Source of the DNA: Icerya purchasi
Lineage: Eukaryota; Arthropoda; Insecta; Hemiptera; Monophlebidae
Direction: 5' to 3'
Assembly (NCBI GenBank): GCA_039619475.1
Contig: CM077115.1
Location: forward strand, 59,712,864 to 59,776,863
DNA length: 64,000 nucleotides
Every line of letters begins with the position of its first letter. The first letter of the stretch is position 1. Shown piece by piece: positions 1-11,691 of this stretch. Below the pieces are notes generated by a model, which was not told the DNA's origin, searched no databases, and saw only the letters and a list, made by a program, of their open reading frames with translations. The position numbers and the translations under genes are program-made.

Positions 1-2566
1 TATTCTCTTGGTGTCGCCTCTCTTAATCTACCTTCTACTTCCTTATTTTTTGCAGATGACATTCTACTTTTTTCAACTGCTCCTAGCATTCTAAATGCTT
101 GCAATAACATGCAAGAATCCTTGTACATTCCGCAGAGTTCTCTTTCTCAAATCCATCTATATATCTCTCCTCCAAAATCTTCATGCATTGTTTTCACATT
201 TCGTTCCTATAATCCTGAGTCAATCAACCTATACCTGTTGTTTCCTCCTTCCGCTACTTAGGAATCTTTCTGAATAGCCGTTTATCCTTTACTGAGCACA
301 TTAATTACCTCCATTCGTCTACTCTAGAACGTTTGAATATCTTAAAGTCTTTATCTTCTTCCCATTGGGGAGGTGATCCTATGATACTTCTTATGCTCTA
401 CAAATCCATTGTTCGATCCAAACTTGATTTCTGTTGTTTTCTGTATGGTACTGCTGCTCGTTCTCCCCTAGCTAAATTAGATTTAGTTCAGAATGCAGCC
501 CTGCGCTTATGTCTAGGAGTCTTAAAATCCACGCCTATTCCTGCGATTTTAGCAGAGGCTAATGTGGCTCCTTTATCCATTCGTAGATCCTATCTCGCGT
601 ATCGGTTCCTTATTAAACGTCTACATATTTACCCAAACAATCTTGTCCCTGCATATTCTTCTCTCTTGCAAGATTGGCGTTTTTCCTCTAATAAGGTTCC
701 CATTCTCTGTCACATTGCCTCGCGTCTTATTAAGTTTTCGCCCTTCATCCTAACTTTCGATAAACTTCCATTTTTCCAGTTTGAGATATTAAATGTTATT
801 CCTTCTCCTAATCTTTTTTCTTTGCCTTCTTATGTAAAATATCTCCCTGCTCATGCAACAGTTTATGAATTTAACCAGGCAGTTTCATCATTCTTTGCTA
901 ACCATACCCTAATTTTTACGGATGGGTCCAAAATGGCACACGGAGTGGGTGCATCTATCTACATTCCTGCTCTTGACCATTCCAGCCTGTTCAAAATTCC
1001 TGCATTTTGTTCAATTTATTATGCGGAGACATTGGCATTACTACGTGCCATTGAGCTCATTCCATCTTTTCCTCAATGTAAAATGTTCCTCCTAATTTCT
1101 GATTGCAAAAGCGCCCTTCAGTGTATATCCTCTGCATATGTTCCTTCTTACTCTGATCCTATTATTCTGCGCATCCGATCACTGATTTTCAGTCTTTGCA
1201 GATTGCACTCATTAACCATCGACTTTCTTTGGATTCCTGGTCATGCCGGAATTGCGGGCAACGAAAAGGCGGATTATCTTGCTCGTTCGGCTATTTCTTC
1301 TGGGCGGCCAGTCGGACGGATTCCTTCTCATGAATTATTAAATATAGCAAAAAGTATCCAAAAGGCCGATTGGAAATCTTTTTATAAATCATCCTTCTCC
1401 AGTCCTAATTCACAATATTTTTCCATTCACCCTAATCCACCTACTCAACCATGGTATCTACATTTTCCGCACCTTCCCCGATTCATCATATCTGCTATTT
1501 GTCGTCTTCGATCTGGTCACAGTCGACTTCCTGCTTCATTGTATCCTTTCTCCATAGTGTCCTCTCCTATTTGTCCGCTGTGTATCGATAACACAGTCGT
1601 ATGTGACTCTGATCATGTATTCTTTGAATGCTCCTCTTTATCATCGGAAAGGGCAGCTCTACACGCGGAGCTTCTCTCACATGATGTTCCAACTCCATAT
1701 TGTGTGTCCTTTATTCTCTCATTACAGTCAACGTTGATCATACCAATTGTAGCAAAATTCCTATCCTCTGTACTTCATTATATTAATATCTAATCCCTTC
1801 AGTATTTCCTATTTTGGCATTCCTAACATATCGTGTCCAGTGATTCCCAACGAACTCCTCTCTAAACGAAGAACACGCACTGATGTTGCAGTTACAGTCA
1901 CAAACAGGCACAGCTCGCAGTTAATTTTGCGGGCTCGCTGTCGCATTTGCGGCCCTAACGGTAGATAGGTGAACTCCTTGTTAGCCGGCACTGCGGGCGC
2001 TGCTGTTGCAGTGTGGCCATAGTGTTCAGTGAAAATTCTGCTCATTTCCTTTTAACAGAATGGTAGGCGCTGTTTCTGCAGTCGTCGCCATAAATATGAT
2101 TAATGTTTCATAATTAAAAACTATAAACTTTGCTTTATAGTGATGGAGAAAGTCATTGAACTTTCGGATAATTGTTTACGGACGTTAAGCGCTGTGTTCT
2201 ATATAGGTTTCGTGCTTGATGGATCTAACTGCTTTTTAAACATCCCGTGTTTCTTCTTCCTTAATTATTTATAGCCAGATTCCTTTGTCCGTTTGTACTG
2301 TGGGCTCTGTAATTGCAGATGTGACCATGGTATGGGACAGCTAACTCCTTTTGCTCTTACCTTCGTCATTTCTTTTCTTTTCAGGATACATACGTTTGGC
2401 ATTTTTCGACGTTGATTGTTATTGTTTCTCCATCTTTGGTATAGCATTCTTTATCAGATTCCATTCCTTGTTACTCCTAATTGCTGCTATGTACACATGT
2501 TGATGGGTAATCGTCCGTTGCTGACAAGCCCAGGGAAAAACCCAAACAAGAAAAAAAAAAAAAAAA
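1..2566 (+). mobile_element. RNase H-bearing non-LTR retrotransposon, 5' cut by window edge
   Basis: This is the 3' part of a LINE whose second ORF ends in an RNase H domain. That domain content points to the I/Outcast/R1 group. The window opens inside the reverse transcriptase: the FADD active-site motif is read at about 52-63 in frame 1, up to a stop at 259-261. The conserved YLGIFL motif and everything after it continue in frame 3, so one frame change lies near 240-255. After the ORF stop at 1793 there is a 3' UTR of about 750 bases and a 16-base poly(A) at 2551-2566. The 3' terminal bases before the poly(A) resemble those of the copy at 31455-31726, so both belong to one family. It is a dead copy. 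Confidence 0.88.
333..1793 (+). pseudogene. LINE ORF2 C-terminal part: RT thumb, RNase H, zinc-knuckle-like end
   Basis: An open stretch of 486 codons. The first ~100 residues correspond to the thumb/linker that follows the reverse transcriptase palm; the palm itself lies upstream in another frame. RNase H follows with all four expected acidic residues visible: D197 in FTDGSK, E232 in YYAETLA, D257 in ISDCKSA and D314 in NEKADYLA, the last after WIPGHAGIAG. The C-terminus has a CPLC...DHVFFEC motif (C-x2-C...H-x4-C), as in LINEs of the I group. RNase H would degrade the RNA template during target-primed reverse transcription. The methionine at 333 is not a real start, because homologous sequence continues upstream out of frame. 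Confidence 0.85.
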
Positions 2567-2776
2567 CTTATTTTTTGTGTGGAATTTCTGATATCAGTGA
2601 ATGGGTAATGTAAAGAAATAAATTTGATAACTCGTGTGTTTCCCACTAACACAAATGATAACGTTCAACAAATAATACCTGAAAATCACCCGCAGGTAGT
2701 CGAGTTCGTTGCGCCCGAAAGATTTACACCTGAAAGATCGCGTCTAAACGATCACGCCCGAAAGAGCTGGCCCCGC

Positions 2777-2936
2777 CAGAGAAATCTGGGAAAGTAAAGG
2801 AAACCGGGAGAAAGGAACTGGTCCCAATATTCCAATCAGATCCATTAGGCTTAGTAAAATAAGGAAGGCTAAATTCCGCAATCCATGATACCTCATCAAG
2901 GGTGTAGGACTTGCTTTACTTACTTTACTTTATTTT
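2777..2936 (+). mobile_element. tRNA-derived SINE (family 1), copy lacking its tRNA head
   Basis: From CAGAGAAATCTGGGAAAGTA onwards this matches, with gaps, the reverse complement of the SINE at 17952-18226. Shared blocks include AGAAAGGAACTGG, CAGATCC.TTAGGCTTAGTA and the ACTTACTTTACTT tail. The tRNA-like promoter half is absent. The bases just upstream (about 2695-2776) hold repeated CGCCCGAAAGA/CACCTGAAAGA motifs not found in the other copy. The tail runs into a T-rich stretch near 2925-2936. Confidence 0.7.
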
Positions 2937-5249
2937 TAAAAAGCGATTTTAATCTGGTAACGAAAAATAATACACCTATTTACTCGTATATTGGAAATAT
3001 CCTTTGTACAACAGATCTGTAAATTTATTAGTACAACGTGAACGTCATTAGAATAGCTTTGAATGAATATCTACCATACGTGAAAATTATTTATATGTCA
3101 TCACTTAATTACTTTACCCCGGGGTCTTACGAATAAAGGAATTGTACCTTTTAAACAAGTCTCTGTTTTAAATTTTATTAGAAATTAACATTTTAATAAA
3201 TAAGGAGTTCCACATTTTCTTTCAAGTTCTACTAAACTTTGAATATCCATTCATTAGTCCCGTTCCAGTTTTTCAGTCTTCCATTCTCTTCAGTTCTTGC
3301 CAATAATAAGAATTTCTTATATTCTTGAACTGTAATGCAGTTTCTTTGAGACGTCCGAAATCATTTATTGACAGCGCAGTAAAAATGTGTTTCAGCGCTG
3401 TCATTCAGAAATCATGATTTCTATAATCGTTAAAATTAATATAATACAAAGTTCTTTCTGATACGACTGAATGAACAAAATTGTACTGATTTCAAATAAC
3501 TTCGTGGACAAAATTTGTTTATCTTCTTCGACGATATAGAAATAAATTAACAAAATGCAACAAAATTAAAATCACAAACAGCGTTCACGCTTTCATTGTA
3601 CACCTGATTTAAACGGGAAAAAATGCGATTGGTGGAGAGTGTAGGGTGCAAAGCATACATGTTTGCTCTTGTCTACGACTGTTATGTTTATATGAGAGCC
3701 ATATTCACTGGTAACTTAGATTCGTGTCTGTATTCAAACGGACGCCGATCTAACACCACTTAAGCTATATTTATAGCTAAACGTAATTCGCACCTGCATC
3801 ATCCGGATGTGAAGTTATGCAAATGAAGACATCGCTTGAAGGATAAGAATAAAAATAAGAATTCACCGGGTGAATTTTTTTATTTATTTATAGTTTTTTC
3901 TTTTTGACGCGTCGACTACGGACATTAACTCGGAGAAAGTGAAATTTTTGCAAGTGTCATTGTGAGGCAACGGGATATTCTACCTGCATGAAACATAATT
4001 AACTAATCAACTACGCTCGGTTATGTAAAAAATTTTAACCATTGTTAAATTCTTTTACCCTGAAGAACCACATAAAACAGGTAACAGCATTAGAATGCAT
4101 CTCGCGTCGCCCTTGAGTAAAAGTGTGTAAAGTGTACATCATTGCTAGAAATAAAGTTGTACTTGAGAGTGTTTAGTGATAGTCTTTAGTTTCGTTTGAA
4201 TGCATCATGATCTAGTTTTGGTTATAGCGAGTGTGTTTTTAGTTTTTTTGGCGTCTTTTTTTTTTTTTTTTTTTTTTTCGTTTAAATCGTTTCTAATTAT
4301 AGCGTATATTTCTATTTTCTTTTCTCTACTTCTCCGTCCTTTGTTTTTTGTTATTTTTTTTTTATACCTCTCAACCATAGTTAGATTCTAGTCCGTGTAC
4401 AATATCTAGATTATTACGACCCGCGAGTCCCCGGTTACAGGAATTAAGCCATTGTCCCTGACGAATTGAAATACCGCGCTCTAGTTCCCTTCATTAATGT
4501 TTGAATAATAGCCCTTTTTAATTCGTTTTCTAACGTTCGTTTCTAGCTGGGTTTTTTTTCGAGATCTAAATATTAGCGAAAAGTAATACATTTTGCTGTC
4601 TTAAATAATCTATGGCCGGCTTATTTTATTATATAATCTGACCATCTTCTTGGGGATCTTCCTTGTTAGCGTTTTCCTGTGTATGGTCGCCAGTTAGACA
4701 CTTCCTTTATCGATGTTCATTAATTATAACGAAGTTCTTGTTCCTGTAATTGCTGATAGGACAGTCTATAATTTAATTACAAATGCCAGTATATTACACG
4801 TATTCGGTTAAATACTAAAATCGGAAGAAATAGTTTTTAGTTTAGCTGAATTTTCTTTGTCCTCTGCGTGATTATCAACAGTTTTTCGGACAAAATTATA
4901 CTGTACGAAATACACGACGCATGTAACAAAGTTTAAAGGTGTTTTGGTACAGAAGTAGAAAATTCATCTTAAAAATATAGTTATTTCAATAATTCCCCAT
5001 TACAAATTATTACGATGTAAAAAAGTAAATAATTTTTAAAACCATCGGCTGATGCCGCTGTAATCGTGACCATAATGCGACATTCGTTTTCCAGTTGACA
5101 GCATACTTACATATTATCCGATAAATTTTGACCATAATGCCACATTGCTCTTCAGTCGAAAAATCCTTACTCATATTTGTTAAAAACCGCAGTTCAGTTT
5201 ATAGCGCAAAAATTACAGTAGCTCCTAAGAAGATGCACAATAAATAAAT
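2937..5249. other. Unassigned AT-rich DNA
   Basis: I see no credible coding region, RNA gene or recognisable transposon here. It holds several homopolymer runs, such as the long poly(T) near 4256-4279. ORFs in it are short and low in complexity. Confidence 0.5.
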
Positions 5250-5259
5250 AATAATAACG

Positions 5260-5304
<45 letters not shown>
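5250..5304. repeat. (AAT)n microsatellite
   Basis: Roughly 18 AAT units with one early ACG interruption. They continue into degenerate AATAAAGATAAC repeats up to about 5345. The Leu/Ser-rich ORF on the other strand is an artefact of this repeat. Confidence 0.9.
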
Positions 5305-6319
5305 GCGGTAATAATAAAGATAACAAAGATAACAATATAAACGACAATAATAAAGTTTTTAAAAAAAAAATGTTTGTTATTTGTTCAGCATTTCGTTGTA
5401 AAATAATTGTCTGCGCCTGTTCTGTAAGTACTCTCATGTCCTTACAAAAAAGAATAAAAGGGAGTATCATATTTTAAAATGAGAATTACAACTGACTGAT
5501 TCTGAAGCATTTTTCAGAAAAAATTTTCTTATCAAAGACTTGCCGCTGTAAATAGAAAATACCGCAGAGTAATAAGAGAACGCAGAGGATACTGGTACGG
5601 CTAAAAAGATAATCCGCTAATTTAAAAGCGAGCTCTGTAAGGTACAATTTATGTAGAGAAAGAATTGCAGGAGAAGTCCCGACAGAGTGATAAGGCAAAG
5701 TCTGGCAAACCCGTATACTCTGCGCTCGAAGCAGCCAAAGCCGAAAGTCGTCGCCAGTGGCTGCAAAATATTTACAAACTAATGCGCATACATATCTATA
5801 TCTCGGTATATGCACAAATCGCATTTATTTTAGCCTACCCTACGCCACTGTTCCTTGCCGTCGTCGCCCTACCCGCCGCTTCCACCCCTACATTTATAGC
5901 GATGGGAATTATCTGTGTCCAGTTCCTCTTTCAGTTTAGTTATAAATGCACAAAAATCGCAACACCGACTCCCGGTCGCCAATTAAACGTGTCTATTTGT
6001 TAACGTTAAATAAAGTTTGCAAGTTTCGCTGCGCCTGTCAGCTCAACTACATGATAAAACGTTTAAATTTATTTTAATAATTCCCCCTGTTGTCAAAGTG
6101 CACGTACCGGAAGAACGCCGCCGCTCATTAAGAGCACGGTTCAACAATTAAAAAAAGCCAAACGAAATATACACGTACACAACTGTAACAAGTACAGTCC
6201 GTAAGAAATACGAGTAAGCAAATCAACTAAACGGTTTCGGAATTTAAATAGCCCTAAAACAGTTCTGTCCACGCTTGATTTTTCTTATCGTTTCTTAATT
6301 AGCACATTGATCGAAGATT
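5305..6319. other. Unassigned DNA with two overlapping 112-codon ORFs judged non-coding
   Basis: The stretch 5486-6003 has slightly higher GC and is open on both strands for about 112 codons. Neither product resembles a family I know, and no splice or start context supports them. Confidence 0.4.
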
Positions 6320-6407
6320 GGAAACAGTGGTCTAAGGTTGGAAACAATGGTATATAATCGGAAACAATGGTATATAATTAGAAACAGTGGTATATAATTA
6401 GAAACAG
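6320..6407. repeat. 20-bp minisatellite, about 4.4 copies
   Basis: Tandem units of GGAAACAATGGTATATAATC and close variants start at 6320, 6340, 6360, 6380 and 6400. The first unit is the most diverged. The array ends in a partial AGAAACAGCC. Confidence 0.85.
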
Positions 6408-6455
6408 CCACGAAGAAAGGAGGTGTAATATAAATTTTGGTAGCATAAGAGTATT

Positions 6456-6481
6456 AAGGTTAAGGCTCACAATGTACTAAG
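6456..6481 (-). repeat. Possible small fragment of SINE family 1
   Basis: AAGGTTAAGGCTCACAATGT and the following ACTAAG match the segment of the 17952-18226 SINE that reads GAAGTTAAGGTTCACAATGT ACTAAG on the plus strand. It is too short to be sure. Confidence 0.35.
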
Positions 6482-7186
6482 AGTATAAGAGTATACTATG
6501 GATAACTTGTATCGTAGTATATTTTAATGACGTACAGTATGATGGGAAGGGGATGAGGCGAGCGATATGTATAAAAATAAAATTCTTTCATGGAATCTTG
6601 CAACGATGATAATGTGAAACAAGTTCATATGATTCATGTGATGAGGATTCCGTATGTAGGATTATAATTTACGTTCACGTAATATTAAATTTAAAACAAA
6701 TAAATCTGATTTTTTGTGGCATAAAAAAGCAGAGGTACGTAATTGTTCGCGCTTACTTAAACTATTCGCTAACATCGATCGTTTTGTCAAAGTACAGTTT
6801 CGTATCCAACAAATAGCGATCTTCTCGTAGATGTTTTTATTTTTATTTCACATACTACACGTATTTCTGTAGCTCTCTACCTCTAACTTCATAATTCTGC
6901 CATCACTGTCATCATCAAGAAGTGCACGTATGTTGATTTTGCAAATTAGCTCTGGGTTCAAAGTGACTTTATTAAATGTGATTGACACTTTTTTGTCGTA
7001 TTTTTCATTAAAGTTGTGGGTTTCACCGCGCTTTTTGGTTTTCATTAACCGTCTGTAAGTAATTTCTAATTTCTTGTTTAACTTTTAGTTAACAAGATAA
7101 CTTCTTTATAATAACGGTCTCTTTGTTTTAAATTGAAGTAACAAAAATATAAATTTTATTGGCATTGTACTAACAAAATCGATAAT
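6482..7186. other. Unassigned; may include the 5' end of the Jockey-like element
   Basis: No gene is recognised. The string ACTGTCATCAT at 6905-6915 recurs directly after the poly(A) of the Jockey-like element at 11609-11619. If this is its target duplication, the element would begin near 6916 and this stretch would be part of its 5' region. Confidence 0.3.
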
Positions 7187-7305
7187 CGATATCGTCGCCT
7201 GTCGCTGTCGCCATCGTATGTCGCCTGTCGCTGTCGCTGTCGCCTGTCGCATGTCGTCTGTCGCTGTCGCCAGTCGCCCGTTGCCTGTCGTCCTGTCGCC
7301 TTGAC
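7187..7305. repeat. GC-rich TGTCGC(C) tandem array
   Basis: About 115 bases of imperfect 6-7-bp repeats (TGTCGC, TGTCGCC, with CATCG and CAGTCG variants). It stands out sharply from the AT-rich surroundings and lies about 200 bases before ORF1 of the Jockey-like element. Confidence 0.8.
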
Positions 7306-7504
7306 GCAGACGATTATCACTCAAAATCTAAATCACACTACTACAACTTTTGCATATTATATCCTGTAGTACTCACTAAATAGTGAAGACGTGTTTATAT
7401 TGCGGGCATATCTCGCGTCTTACCGTAACGTTCGTTAAATCGCCTCTGTGTCTTACGTATTCTCCACGCCCATATAGATACGAGAGTGAAAGTTGATCGG
7501 AGCT

Positions 7505-8772
7505 ATGGGCTCCGTAGAGGAACTCTCCAAAAAAATCGACTTACTCACGAAGGAAGTCAACCGGCTCAAGGAGGAAAACCGGAGGCTCCGCTCAAGTAGT
7601 CAACAGTTGAACCTAACGCCGCCGAACACTAGTCAGAATGCGCCTGGAAAAAGTTCAGATTCGACATCGAAACAGACCACTGTTCATCCTAAATCCACTA
7701 ATTTACCCAAGCCGCCTCCCATCTTCGTTGCCGGCATTGAAAGTATATCAACTTTTGACAAATTATTAAATGAAAATTCACTGTCCGAATGCGAACGTAA
7801 GACTCTGTCGAATTATGAAGTAAAAGTTCAAACGAAAACTGCCGATGAATATAGAAAGCTCAAGTCAATACTTGATAAACAGCTCGTCGACACTGCCTTT
7901 AGTACAGTCGGTAAGCTACGCTACCACACTTATCAGCTAAAGAGCGATAAACCCTTCGTATTTTTTATACGTAATCTACATCCTTCTACAGATCCCAGCG
8001 ATATTGCTTCCGAACTGGCTAATTTAGGCCACTCAGCACAACGTATTACGAACGTTCAAATAAAAAGAAAAGTCGACGACAGAAGTACGACGATTCATTT
8101 ACCGCTATTTCGTATAGAATTAGAACCCCGTAAAAATAATAATGACGCGCTAGATATTAGCCATATTCTACATGTTAAAATAAAGACTGAGCTTCCTAGG
8201 CAAAAATCCGATATAGTCCAATGCAAGCGCTGCCAGGATTTCGGCCACTCTAAAATTATTGCACCAAAACGCCAAGATGTGTTAAGTGTGCGGAAAACCA
8301 CTTGACAGCCGAGTGCAAAAAATCTAAAGCTGTAAAGAGTAAATGTGCGAACTGTGGTGGAGAGCACACAGCTAACTATAAAGGCTGTATTGCTTTTAAA
8401 ACGAAAGCGCAAGGGCCTAAAAAAATTACTACCTCTGAACGCATCAAACTGTCTATCGCCACTAATCAACCAATTAACAAACCGGTTAGCTCGAAACTCG
8501 TTAACACGGCAATTAATAAAGCGAGTGACGTTAGCAAAGATACTACGACGTACGCCTCCAAAGCTGCTGCAAATAGAGTGAACGAGGCTGCACCAGGTTG
8601 CCGCCACCCTCTGACCGAGAGTGATTCTTCTAGAATATTTAGTACGCTGCAGAATCTATTAAAATCCCACCAAGTCCTAGAAAGCAAGTTGGATAAGCTA
8701 ACCGAAAGGATCGAACTTCTAGAACGTACATCATCTAGTCCTTCGCCTGAGCGAAAAATACAACGGAAATGA
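7505..8772 (+). pseudogene. Jockey-like LINE ORF1 (gag-like nucleic-acid-binding protein), one frameshift
   Basis: ORF1 proteins bind the element RNA and form the retrotransposition particle. The ATG at 7505 (MGSVEEL) is preferred over the upstream TTG. Residues 1-35 are a heptad-rich coiled coil (KKIDLLTKEVNRLKEENRRL). A central domain follows, then a cysteine region: QCKRCQDFGHSK begins a CCHC knuckle, continued one frame over by a segment ending CVKCAENH, and then CANCGGEHTANYKGC. The frame breaks at about 8253, where one base is missing between the two halves of the first knuckle. The second half ends at the TGA at 8770-8772. A C-terminal leucine-rich helix (LLKSHQVLESKLDKLTERIE) lies at about 8655-8720. 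Confidence 0.85.
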
Positions 8773-11441
8773 TGAACTCTACTCGTATATTACTATGGAA
8801 CGCGAACGGTCTTCTTCCAAAAAAAACTAGAACTAGAAAACTTTCTTCATCAGGAAAATATCGATCTTGCTCTGGTTACAGAAACCCACTTTACGGGCCG
8901 CTTCTTCTTAAATCGGCTTAGAGGCTACTCGATACATTTCTGTAACCATCCCAGCGGTAAAGCCCAAGGAGGCAGTGCTGTCATCATCAGGGATGGTGTA
9001 CAGTTCTTGACGGAGCAGAATATCAGCACTCTTCAAACCGCTTGCATCTCAATCCAAATGCACCATACAACCACCACAATAGCCGCAGTCTACTGTTCTC
9101 CCAATAAGAAAATAACGAAAGCTGACTTTGTGGACTTCTTCGCCGTGCTGGGTCCAAAATGGCTATCAGGTGGTGACTTCAACGCAAAGCACACCCAGTG
9201 GGGCTCTCGCCTTATAAACTCAAGAGGCCGCGAGCTACTCAAAGCCGTTCATAATATCAACGGATCATTCTTCTCTGGTGCACAACCAACCTATTGGCCT
9301 TCTGATTTGAAGAAAACCCCCGACCTGATTGACTTTTTCGTTACTAAAAATGTATCAACGAGGTACTTCGACATAAGCAACTACTCAGATTTGTCATCAG
9401 ATCACTCACCAATTGTATTAACCCTCAGCAAAAAGGTGCTGTTCAAGAAGAGAACTGAAGTACTAACTAGTAAATTTACATACTGGGAACAATTCCGCCA
9501 GTCGATGGACGATACTATAAACCTGAAAGTGAAGCTCAAAACGCCGGCAGATCTTGATCTTGCGGTCGACAACTTCACATTACCTGTTGTCAAAGCAGCG
9601 ATTAACGCAACGCCGGTCCAGAGATCAGTCACAAATCGGGAAATACTTTATCCACACCATATTCGTGAAATGGTCTGCAAAAGACGCGCAGCGCGCAAAA
9701 GATGGCAGCGTACACGTAATCCAACTGACAAAACTACCTTTAACAAGCTTAGTAAGCAGACGACCGAGCTAATTCAGGAGATGAATCAGAGTTCGCTTAA
9801 CGAATATCTAGTTGACCTCTCACCTACAAAAGCTACGGACTACTCTATATGGAAAGCCACTCGGAGGATCAAGCGTCCATACATTAGGGAAGTACCTATC
9901 CGTGATCAGCATGAAAATTGGATCAGGAGTGATGAGGCGAAAGCTGAAGCCTTTTCATCTTTCTTAGAAAATACTTTCCGGCCAAACGTCACATCTTCTA
10001 ACGATGAAATCACGATCGGGTCAGCAGACGACGTTCCTATCTCGCCATTTACACCGAAAGAAGTCGCCCAAGAGATTGACAAGCTAAATTTCAAAAAAGC
10101 ACCTGGAATTGACAAAATTTCAGCTAAGATGCTTCAAGGACTACCAAAAAAAGCGTTCGTATATCTTGTTTATATCTACAATGCCATCCTGAGAACGAAG
10201 TATATTCCTGGGCAATGGAAGCAAGCGAAAATTATTGTAGTTCCCAAGCCAAACAAGCCTCAGATGGAACTACAATCTTATAGACCTATTTCGCTGCTGT
10301 CGATTCCCAGTAAATTATTTGAGAAGCTCTTTTTAAAAAGACTCAAGCCCATCATCGACCAGGATGCCATCATTCCTGATGCACAGTATGGTTTTCGCTG
10401 TAAACATTCTACCAGCGACCAAATCCATCGAATCACAAGACTGATAGAAAATGCAATGGAGGACAAAAAATTTTGCCCGGCGATCTTCTTGGACGTTGAG
10501 AAGGCATTCGACAGAGTATGGCATGAAGGCCTGCTCTATAAGCTGAACCGTTTCCTCCCTGGAAACCAGTGCGAAATATTCAATCCTATCTGCACAACAG
10601 AAGCTTCAGGGTTAAGTACAACAATGCTCTGTCAAGTCAGTCGACAATTGGAGCAGGAGTTCCCCAGGGGAGTATCCTGGGACCATTGCTCTATCTCATT
10701 TATGTAGCTGATACCCCCAAAGCGACCACAACTACGGAAGTGGCCATGTTCGCCGACGATACAGCCATATTTTCGGTAAACAGTTCATACAATCAAGCAG
10801 TTGCAGACCTACAATCTGCAGCTGATGAGGTCTGCAACTGGGCGAGAAGGTGGAAAATCAAAATAAATGAACAAAAATCTGCCAGGGTGGATTTTTCACT
10901 TCGCCCTAGCACCTACATACCTACGGCCATAAACGATAGGTTCATTCCAAGATCGGACTCAGCAAAGTACTTAGGAATGCATCTCGATAGACGCATGAAC
11001 TGGAAAGTTCATGTAAAGAAAAAGCGCGAGGAGCTTAACATCAAATTACGTAAACTGTATTGGCTAATAGGGTATCGGTCACCCATGAATATGGCCAATA
11101 AACTCCTCATCTACAAAATGATCCTTAAGCCTGTGTGGACTTATGGCCTGCAGATATGGGGAACAACAAAAAAATCGAATCGACTCGTCATTCAGCGATT
11201 TCAGAATAAGGTCCTACGCCTAATAGCTAATGCACCGTGGTATATAACGAACACTCTCCTTCATCGAGATCTGCAAGTTCCGGAGATTGACCAGGTGATC
11301 GAAACCTATGCGAGAAAGCGCGAATACCGACTCCACAACCATCCGAACATCATTGCGATCGAGCTCCTTAACATCGGGAACGATACGAGAAGGCTTAAGA
11401 GAATTAAGCCACATGAACGTGTGTGCCTAAGCAATCTTTAA
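8769..11441 (+). pseudogene. Jockey-like LINE ORF2 (endonuclease + reverse transcriptase), two frameshifts
   Basis: ORF2 nicks target DNA and copies the element RNA onto it. Its ATG at 8769 overlaps the ORF1 stop as ATGA. The endonuclease domain (8790-9420) shows WNANG, TETHF, GGDFNAKHTQWGSR and SSDHSP, the expected metal-binding and catalytic motifs. The RT domain (about 10090-11010) shows KKAPGIDKI, SYRPISLLS, FLDVEKAFDRVWH, GVPQGSILGPLLYLIYVAD and MFADDTAIF, then KYLGMHLD. The frame first shifts in an A8 run at 8819-8826, where seven A would keep the frame. It shifts again near 10550-10570, just before RNIQSYL. The product ends at 11441 with no RNase H. About 890 codons fits the clade. Confidence 0.9.
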
Positions 11442-11691
11442 AAATACCATAACTAATGACCGAGGCAAAGGCCAAAGTCAATTAAGAATGTGATTTTTTT
11501 TTTTTCTTTTCCCTTTTATTTTATTTGATTTTTTTTAAATTTTACTATTAACAGTATTTGTGTATGCCCTTGGGCAGTTCAATAATAAATAAAGAGTTTA
11601 AAAAAAAAACTGTCATCATATCTGCAACGATCCTTCAACAAACGTCGTTATGTGCTACCTTATTAAGGAATTACACCACTGTATAAACAGC

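Larger units (their letters stand above)
7306..11609 (+). mobile_element. Nearly full-length Jockey-like LINE
   Basis: A two-ORF non-LTR retrotransposon: a gag-like ORF1 with zinc knuckles, then ORF2 with an apurinic endonuclease and reverse transcriptase but no RNase H. That is the Jockey layout. The 3' UTR is about 160 bases and ends GTGTATGCCCTTGGGCAGTT, then an AATAAATAAAG signal and poly(A) to 11609. TGCCC/GGGCA can form a short hairpin near the 3' end. The 5' boundary is not certain; I set it after the GC-rich array. Three single-base shifts (one in ORF1, two in ORF2) break otherwise open frames, so this is either a young dead copy or an intact copy with sequencing errors. Confidence 0.88.

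Noticed and set aside
5486..6003. Overlapping 112-codon ORFs on opposite strands
   Set aside because: No known family, no conserved motif, and neither has supporting gene structure.
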